Source: Ignavibacteriales bacterium (GTDB taxonomy: Bacteria; Bacteroidota; Ignavibacteria; Ignavibacteriales; Ignavibacteriaceae). Taken from it: a DNA stretch of 5,855 nt. The notes beneath the pieces were generated by a model. It did no database searches and was not told the origin of the DNA. It worked only from the letters and a program-made list of their open reading frames with translations. Position 1 is the first letter of the stretch, and each line of letters starts with the position of its first letter. The stretch lies in the NCBI GenBank assembly GCA_027347125.1, contig DAIERC010000381.1:1-5855 (forward strand). The letters run 5' to 3'. This document shows positions 4,984 through 5,855 of the stretch, piece by piece. Position numbers and translations under genes: made by a program.

Positions 4984-5855
4984 TTGAATAACTATTCAGA
5001 GTTAGTTTCGTCAATCGAAGAAAGTAGAACAATGGCCATTTCTTCACTTGTTAAAAAGCTTAAAGCTGAAGGGAAAAATGTTTTAAGTTTTAGTGCAGGT
5101 GAACCAGACTTCCCCACACCGGAATTTATAAAAAAGGCTGCGATAAAAGCAATTAATGAGAATTTTACGCGCTATACCGCGAACGAAGGTTATCCCGCAT
5201 TGATAAATGCAATAATCAAAAAATTTGAGAAAGAAAATAATATTGAGTTTAAGCCGAATAATATTCTTGTATCTGATGGCGCCAAGCATTCTATTTATAA
5301 TCTTTTGATGGCGCTATGCAACCCAGGAGATGAAGTGATTTTTCAATCACCTTATTGGGTAAGCTACCCCGAAATGGTTAAACTTGCACAAGCCGTATCG
5401 GTTATTATTGATGCCGGAGTTGAACAAGAATATAAAATAACTCCCGATCAATTGAAAAAAGCAATTACCGGGAAAACAAAAGTATTTATTTTTAATACGC
5501 CCTCAAACCCGACCGGCGCTGTTTACAGCAAAGACGAAATTATAGCTTTAGCTGAAGTTTTAAAGGATAAAAATATATATGTAATCTCCGATGAGATCTA
5601 TGAGAAAATTGTATTCGACGGTGAAGAACATTTTAGCATCGGCAGTATTGATTATATGAAAGATAAAACAATTACCGTTAACGGCGTAAGCAAAGCTTAT
5701 GCTATGACGGGGTGGAGAATTGGATACGCCGGCGGCAATACCGAGGTTATAAAATTAGCAAGAAATTTACAGAGCCATTCAACTTCCAACGCCGCTTCTA
5801 TTTCGCAAGCCGCGGCAACGGCCGCGTTAACCGAAGATTCGGATGAAGTAAATGA
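4984..5855 (+). CDS. Aspartate aminotransferase-type PLP enzyme (class I, subgroup Ib), 3' end missing
   Basis: This is the first 290 codons of a pyridoxal-phosphate aminotransferase that runs off the window; the family is about 390-400 residues. It closely resembles the Thermus-type (Ib) aspartate aminotransferases: FSAGEPDFPTPEF near the N-terminus, RYTANEGYPAL, DGAKHSIYN, PGDEVIFQSPYWVSYPEM, TPSNPTGAVY with N175, SDEIYEKI with D203 (pairs with the PLP ring nitrogen), and NGVSKAYAMTGWRIGY with K237 forming the internal aldimine. Likely reaction: amino transfer between aspartate or glutamate and 2-oxoacids. Some Ib enzymes instead use prephenate in tyrosine/phenylalanine synthesis, and this cannot be settled here. 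TTG 4984 is chosen as the start because it is the only standard bacterial start codon between the in-frame TGA at 4966 and ATG 5032, has GAGG nine bases upstream, and restores the usual N-terminal segment. Starting at ATG 5032 would cost 16 residues. Confidence 0.93.
   Translation, partial: MNNYSELVSSIEESRTMAISSLVKKLKAEGKNVLSFSAGEPDFPTPEFIKKAAIKAINENFTRYTANEGYPALINAIIKKFEKENNIEFKPNNILVSDGAKHSIYNLLMALCNPGDEVIFQSPYWVSYPEMVKLAQAVSVIIDAGVEQEYKITPDQLKKAITGKTKVFIFNTPSNPTGAVYSKDEIIALAEVLKDKNIYVISDEIYEKIVFDGEEHFSIGSIDYMKDKTITVNGVSKAYAMTGWRIGYAGGNTEVIKLARNLQSHSTSNAASISQAAATAALTEDSDEVN

Overview
The window is an AT-rich stretch of a bacterial chromosome with every recognisable gene on the + strand. It probably comes from the Bacteroidota/Chlorobiota/Ignavibacteriota (FCB) group, with Ignavibacteria as a guess. 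Three signs point there. Perfect TAnnTTTG boxes, the -7 element of Bacteroidota-type housekeeping promoters, precede several genes. Many starts lack a Shine-Dalgarno sequence. The protein set also fits: a thermus-like class Ib aminotransferase, a membrane-anchored monohaem cytochrome c and a DUF1579-like secreted protein. This placement is inference, because there is no rRNA gene in the window.

Positions 1-1819 hold three closely spaced genes: the 3' end of a ComEA-like helix-hairpin-helix protein, a divergent PilM-like actin-fold protein, and rsmD (16S rRNA m2G966 methyltransferase). The first two suggest a link to DNA uptake or type IV pili. Positions 1837-2586 hold a predicted promoter, coaD (phosphopantetheine adenylyltransferase) and a 66-residue two-helix membrane protein that starts one base after the coaD stop. 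rsmD next to coaD is a widely conserved pair, but here a putative promoter separates them.

Positions 2597-4697 hold a second promoter of the same design, then a membrane-anchored cytochrome c, an exported DUF1579-like protein, and an alpha/beta-hydrolase homologue whose catalytic histidine appears to be missing. These three may form one transcription unit. No shared pathway can be read from the sequence.

Positions 4698-4983 are non-coding. They contain a weak terminator candidate, repeated ATTAAATTT words, a third TAnnTTTG box and a leader with a GC-richer dyad that can also pair with the Shine-Dalgarno sequence of the next gene. From 4984 to the window end runs the 5' part of a class Ib aspartate aminotransferase-type enzyme, which starts at TTG.

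I see no transposase, CRISPR array, tRNA, rRNA or integration site. The window is mostly core-genome content. The most unusual items are the hydrolase without its histidine, the PilM-like protein without its nucleotide-binding signatures, and the aminotransferase leader.
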